Of a stretch of DNA of 9,886 nucleotides, positions 7,698 through 9,886 are shown piece by piece. A program made the position numbers and the translations under genes. The DNA is from CAYJHC01 sp964369805 (lineage in GTDB: Bacteria > Bacillota > Clostridia > Peptostreptococcales > Anaerovoracaceae), in contig CAYJFM010000053.1 in NCBI GenBank assembly GCA_964369805.1, positions 1-9,886 of the forward strand. Direction: 5' to 3'. The notes under the pieces are model-generated. The model saw only the letters and a program-made list of their open reading frames with translations. It ran no database searches and was not told where the DNA came from. Each line of letters starts with the position of its first letter. Position 1 is the stretch's first letter.

Positions 7698-9432
7698 ATA
7701 ATCTTCTATTTAGTTCTGGGTGATTTTTGTAGAACAAGTTTTTATCAATATACATTTTCTGCTCTGCAGCATCAACCATTTCTAGCAAATCTTCATTTTG
7801 TGTACAAGAATGAACCCCGATTGAAAGTAGTATTTCGTCATTATTATCTAATAAACACCTTAATTCTGATACTTTTTGTTCAAAAGTTGACTTATTTACG
7901 CTAGTGTCAAGCACGACGAATTCATCCCCGCCAATCCTATAAAGAAAATCACCAAAGATTTTCTTTAAAAGTAGTGCACAGTTTACAATCAACTCATCAC
8001 CAAAAGAATGCCCTAGTGTATCATTAATTTCTTTTAGTTTATTAATATCAATGAATAATATGCCAATATACTCAGGTTGCGATTCTTTGATAGAATCAAT
8101 ATCGGTAGAGTAGCTATGTCTGTTTTTTACACCAGTAAGTTCATCTGTAAAGATCTGCTGTTTGAATTTGTTTAGGAGATAATGCTTACAATTATTTTTG
8201 TGGTTTGCACCAGTGGCCATAGCATAGGCAAAATCAAAACAATTACCGTAGCCACAGCAGAAGCAGTTGATAGTTTTATCTTCAGCGGTGAACTTACCTA
8301 AAGCTGTAAAAACAGGTTCTAAGTCAACTTTTGTTTGAGTTTGATAATCACTACTTCTATTGTTGTATTTTCTAATGAAATCCTTAACGTTTAAATTTTT
8401 ATCAAATTCCTCCATAACTTTGTCGGCTTCTTCTCGAGAAACTAGTTTCTTTCCTTCATACATCATATTATCTATATGATTAAAATTAGCAGTATGTTTA
8501 GTTCCAGTACCAAGATTACAACCATGCTCACAGTTAAGTGCATCTACTACAGTAGGTACAGGGTTTCCAAGTTTAATGTCGTTAATGTATTGTTTTAGAT
8601 AGGCGTCTATATTAAAGATACCCTCTATTTCCTTAGTCCAAATATCATCTCCCAAATATAGCTTTACATTTTCACTTAAGCCACCTGGGTGAGGGAAAGA
8701 AAACCCTAAAGCACCTATATCGTTATCAAAGGTGGCTTCGTCATAGTCATCTAGACAGACATTATGCTTTTCAATGTAGTCAATAAAGTTCGTGAAAGTA
8801 ACATTATATTCTAAGACATTTCCAGTGTTTTCATCAATACATTCACGTTTTTTTCCTATACATGGAGAAAGAAACATAATCTTATCCTCTAAGCCTAAAT
8901 ATTTTTTTAATAGAATAGAAATACAAATAACTGGGCTTTGCACAGGTGATAAATAAGGTAAAGCCTCAGGAAGAAACTTTTCTATGTAACTAACTACTGT
9001 GGGACAAGGTTGTGCGATAATAGTAGGAGATGGATTACTTTTAATAGTGTTAACGTAAGCCCAAGTGCACAAATCTGCACCTAAAGAAACATCGTAAATT
9101 AAATTGACTCCCTTGCTTTTTAGAAAACCAAAGATCTTTTCCATATTATCAAAGTTAGACCTCATTGCTGGAGCAACTACCACTGAAACATTTTCGCCTT
9201 TTTCCAAATCATCAAAAAAACGAATTGTATCATCTTCATAAGTTCTAGCTCCATGATCACATATTAAAATACACTCGCCGCATGATATGCAATAACCAGG
9301 TTTAATATGAACGATATTTTCTTCGTTTTCCCAAAAGGCTTCATTGGCTTTTGTGGGACACTTAAATATGCATTTATTACATCCCTTGCATAAACGTTCG
9401 TTAGTATGTACAAAATTAGTTTTACTATTCAT
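7696..9432 (-). CDS. [FeFe]-hydrogenase-like iron-sulfur sensor fused to a GGDEF diguanylate cyclase
   Basis: A 578-residue soluble protein. In order: a 2[4Fe-4S] ferredoxin (C15, C18, C21, C25; C48, C51, C54, C58); an H domain resembling the large subunit of [FeFe] hydrogenase (about 80-310); the cluster motif CX2CX4CX16C (C390, C393, C398, C415); and a GGDEF domain (about 427-568). In the H domain the four cysteines expected as ligands are present: C143 in QPCP, C191 in SPCIGKKRE, and C301/C305 in CEHGC. Proline 142 replaces the proton-relay cysteine of catalytic enzymes. The cyclase appears intact, with D462, N470, D479 and GGDEF (501-505), but lacks the RxxD inhibitory site. The CX2CX4CX16C motif is typical of sensory hydrogenases (HydS type), which usually end in PAS. 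I infer a redox or H2 sensor making c-di-GMP. AGGAG at 9438-9442 on the minus strand supports the start. Confidence 0.9.
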   Translation of the reverse strand: MNSKTNFVHTNERLCKGCNKCIFKCPTKANEAFWENEENIVHIKPGYCISCGECILICDHGARTYEDDTIRFFDDLEKGENVSVVVAPAMRSNFDNMEKIFGFLKSKGVNLIYDVSLGADLCTWAYVNTIKSNPSPTIIAQPCPTVVSYIEKFLPEALPYLSPVQSPVICISILLKKYLGLEDKIMFLSPCIGKKRECIDENTGNVLEYNVTFTNFIDYIEKHNVCLDDYDEATFDNDIGALGFSFPHPGGLSENVKLYLGDDIWTKEIEGIFNIDAYLKQYINDIKLGNPVPTVVDALNCEHGCNLGTGTKHTANFNHIDNMMYEGKKLVSREEADKVMEEFDKNLNVKDFIRKYNNRSSDYQTQTKVDLEPVFTALGKFTAEDKTINCFCCGYGNCFDFAYAMATGANHKNNCKHYLLNKFKQQIFTDELTGVKNRHSYSTDIDSIKESQPEYIGILFIDINKLKEINDTLGHSFGDELIVNCALLLKKIFGDFLYRIGGDEFVVLDTSVNKSTFEQKVSELRCLLDNNDEILLSIGVHSCTQNEDLLEMVDAAEQKMYIDKNLFYKNHPELNRRL

Positions 9433-9491
9433 TTAATCTCCTAATAAATATAAAAATAAAGGTATCTGTAACCTTGATAGCTTACTCTAAC

Positions 9492-9534
9492 TAATAAACT
9501 AAAATATAAGTATTAATTATAGTTTAGTTTATTA
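9492..9534. repeat. 12-bp perfect inverted repeat upstream of the sensor gene
   Basis: TAATAAACTAAA (9492-9503) is repeated in inverse as TTTAGTTTATTA (9523-9534) with a 19-nt spacer. The heptamer ACTAAAC occurs on the minus strand at 9522-9528 and on the plus strand at 9544-9550, so the region has repeated half-sites. It lies 60-100 bp upstream of the sensor start and may be an operator; its AT richness makes chance pairing possible. Confidence 0.4.
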
Positions 9535-9544
9535 TTAATATATA
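9516..9544 (-). promoter_or_regulatory. Possible promoter of the hydrogenase-like sensor gene
   Basis: A perfect TATAAT lies on the minus strand (9521 down to 9516), inside the inverted-repeat spacer. The hexamer 17 bp upstream is TATATA, only 3 of 6 matches to TTGACA. If real, the leader would be about 75 nt and a protein bound to the flanking repeat would cover the -10 box. Confidence 0.3.
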
Positions 9545-9698
9545 CTAAACATATAGCTAAGTCAAATAAGTGAGTGTTTCTAAGGGGTTAGGGCAGGAAG
9601 ATATAAAAATAAAATATTGATTTTACTTATACAATATATACAAAAATAAAGAAAATGAGAAAAAAATCCAGAAATAAGTAAAAATATAAAAAAAACCT

Positions 9699-9726
9699 TT
9701 GACAAAAAAAATATATATGGTATTCT
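9699..9726 (+). promoter_or_regulatory. Upstream promoter (P1) of a putative rRNA or other stable-RNA operon
   Basis: A perfect TTGACA (9699-9704) and TATTCT (9721-9726) are spaced 16 bp, with A tracts immediately upstream. No coding start follows within the window. With a second TTGACA promoter 117 bp downstream it forms the tandem arrangement typical of rRNA operons in Firmicutes. Confidence 0.6.
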
Positions 9727-9732
9727 ATTAAA

Positions 9733-9756
9733 TACGTACAGGAAATATTGTACGTA
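9733..9756. repeat. 8-bp inverted repeat at the P1 start site
   Basis: TACGTACA (9733-9740) and TGTACGTA (9749-9756) form a perfect inverted repeat with an 8-nt spacer, at the expected P1 transcription start. Its right arm shares TGTACGT with the spacer of the downstream promoter (9830-9836). It may be a regulator site or a 5'-end hairpin. Confidence 0.4.
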
Positions 9757-9815
9757 ATATACTATTAGTTAACAGATCTGTATAATTATTATAAAAATAT
9801 TTATTAAAAAAACTG

Positions 9816-9844
9816 TTGACAAAGTACGGTGTACGTGGTAGTAT
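9816..9844 (+). promoter_or_regulatory. Downstream promoter (P2) of a putative rRNA or other stable-RNA operon
   Basis: A perfect TTGACA (9816-9821) is 17 bp from TAGTAT (9839-9844), which has an extended TG upstream (9836-9837). The predicted start near 9851 coincides with an abrupt rise in GC content, as expected for a structured RNA leader. Confidence 0.65.
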
Positions 9845-9850
9845 ATAAAA

Positions 9851-9886
9851 GTTCGCTAAACGCGGACAAGCCGGTAGCGAGAGCTA
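9851..9886 (+). ncRNA. Partial leader of a putative rRNA operon, cut by the window edge
   Basis: After hundreds of AT-rich bases this segment is GC-rich and foldable: TCGCTA (9853-9858) pairs with TAGCGA (9875-9880), and CGG (9863-9865) with CCG (9871-9873). There is no ribosome binding site or start codon. Together with tandem strong promoters, this fits the leader ahead of a 16S rRNA gene. No mature rRNA or tRNA sequence is inside the window, so the identity is inferred. Confidence 0.45.

Larger units (their letters stand above)
9433..9698. other. AT-rich gene-free region between the sensor gene and a putative stable-RNA promoter
   Basis: No open reading frame with a ribosome binding site was found on either strand. 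The left part holds the 5' region of the minus-strand sensor gene, with an inverted repeat. The right part (about 9640-9698) is dense in A tracts, as is common upstream of strong rRNA promoters (UP-element-like). A short G-rich patch near 9582-9597 (AAGGGGTTAGGGCAGG) stands out from its surroundings and is unexplained. Confidence 0.6.

Noticed and set aside
7696..9432. A catalytic [FeFe] hydrogenase
   Set aside because: The proton-relay cysteine is replaced by proline and the protein ends in a GGDEF signalling domain, so a sensory role fits better.
9781..9786. A third promoter using TATAAT between P1 and P2
   Set aside because: The hexamer 17 bp upstream (TATACT) matches only 3 of 6 bases, and the upstream TG directly abuts the box rather than leaving the one-base gap of an extended -10.

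Overview
The window reads as chromosomal DNA from a low-GC, Gram-positive anaerobe, most likely a member of the Clostridia. The grounds are strong AT bias, AGGAGG-type ribosome binding sites before every gene, a lepA-hemW pair, an Opu-type importer whose permease is fused to its binding protein, and a hydrogenase-like iron-sulfur sensor protein. No mobile element, CRISPR array or tRNA gene is visible. The species cannot be named from this sequence alone.

Layout. 111-3085 (+): lepA (elongation factor 4) and hemW (radical-SAM heme chaperone) follow a good promoter at 47-75 and are 20 bp apart. 3150-4643 (+): glpK (glycerol kinase) stands alone, without glpF or a glycerol-3-phosphate dehydrogenase beside it; it sits where many Firmicutes carry hrcA-grpE-dnaK-dnaJ. 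4644-4934: an AT-rich gap with two strong inverted repeats. 4935-7644 (+): a two-gene quaternary-amine-type ABC importer, an ATPase with tandem CBS domains overlapping by 8 bp a permease/substrate-binding fusion. It ends in a strong bidirectional terminator (7658-7697) shared with the convergent gene. 7696-9432 (-): a 578-residue protein joining a 2[4Fe-4S] ferredoxin, an [FeFe]-hydrogenase-like H domain, a CX2CX4CX16C cluster motif and a GGDEF diguanylate cyclase. 9433-9886: a 454-bp gene-free region with a 12-bp inverted repeat near the cyclase start and, at the right edge, two tandem TTGACA promoters leading into a GC-rich structured leader. This looks like the start of a stable-RNA (probably rRNA) operon lying beyond the window.

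The genes do not form one pathway: translation and heme housekeeping, glycerol entry to glycolysis, osmolyte or other solute uptake, and a signalling protein lie side by side. The most interesting element is the hydrogenase-like diguanylate cyclase. It keeps the H-cluster cysteine ligands but has proline where catalytic hydrogenases have the proton-relay cysteine. This suggests a sensor that links H2 or redox state to cyclic-di-GMP.
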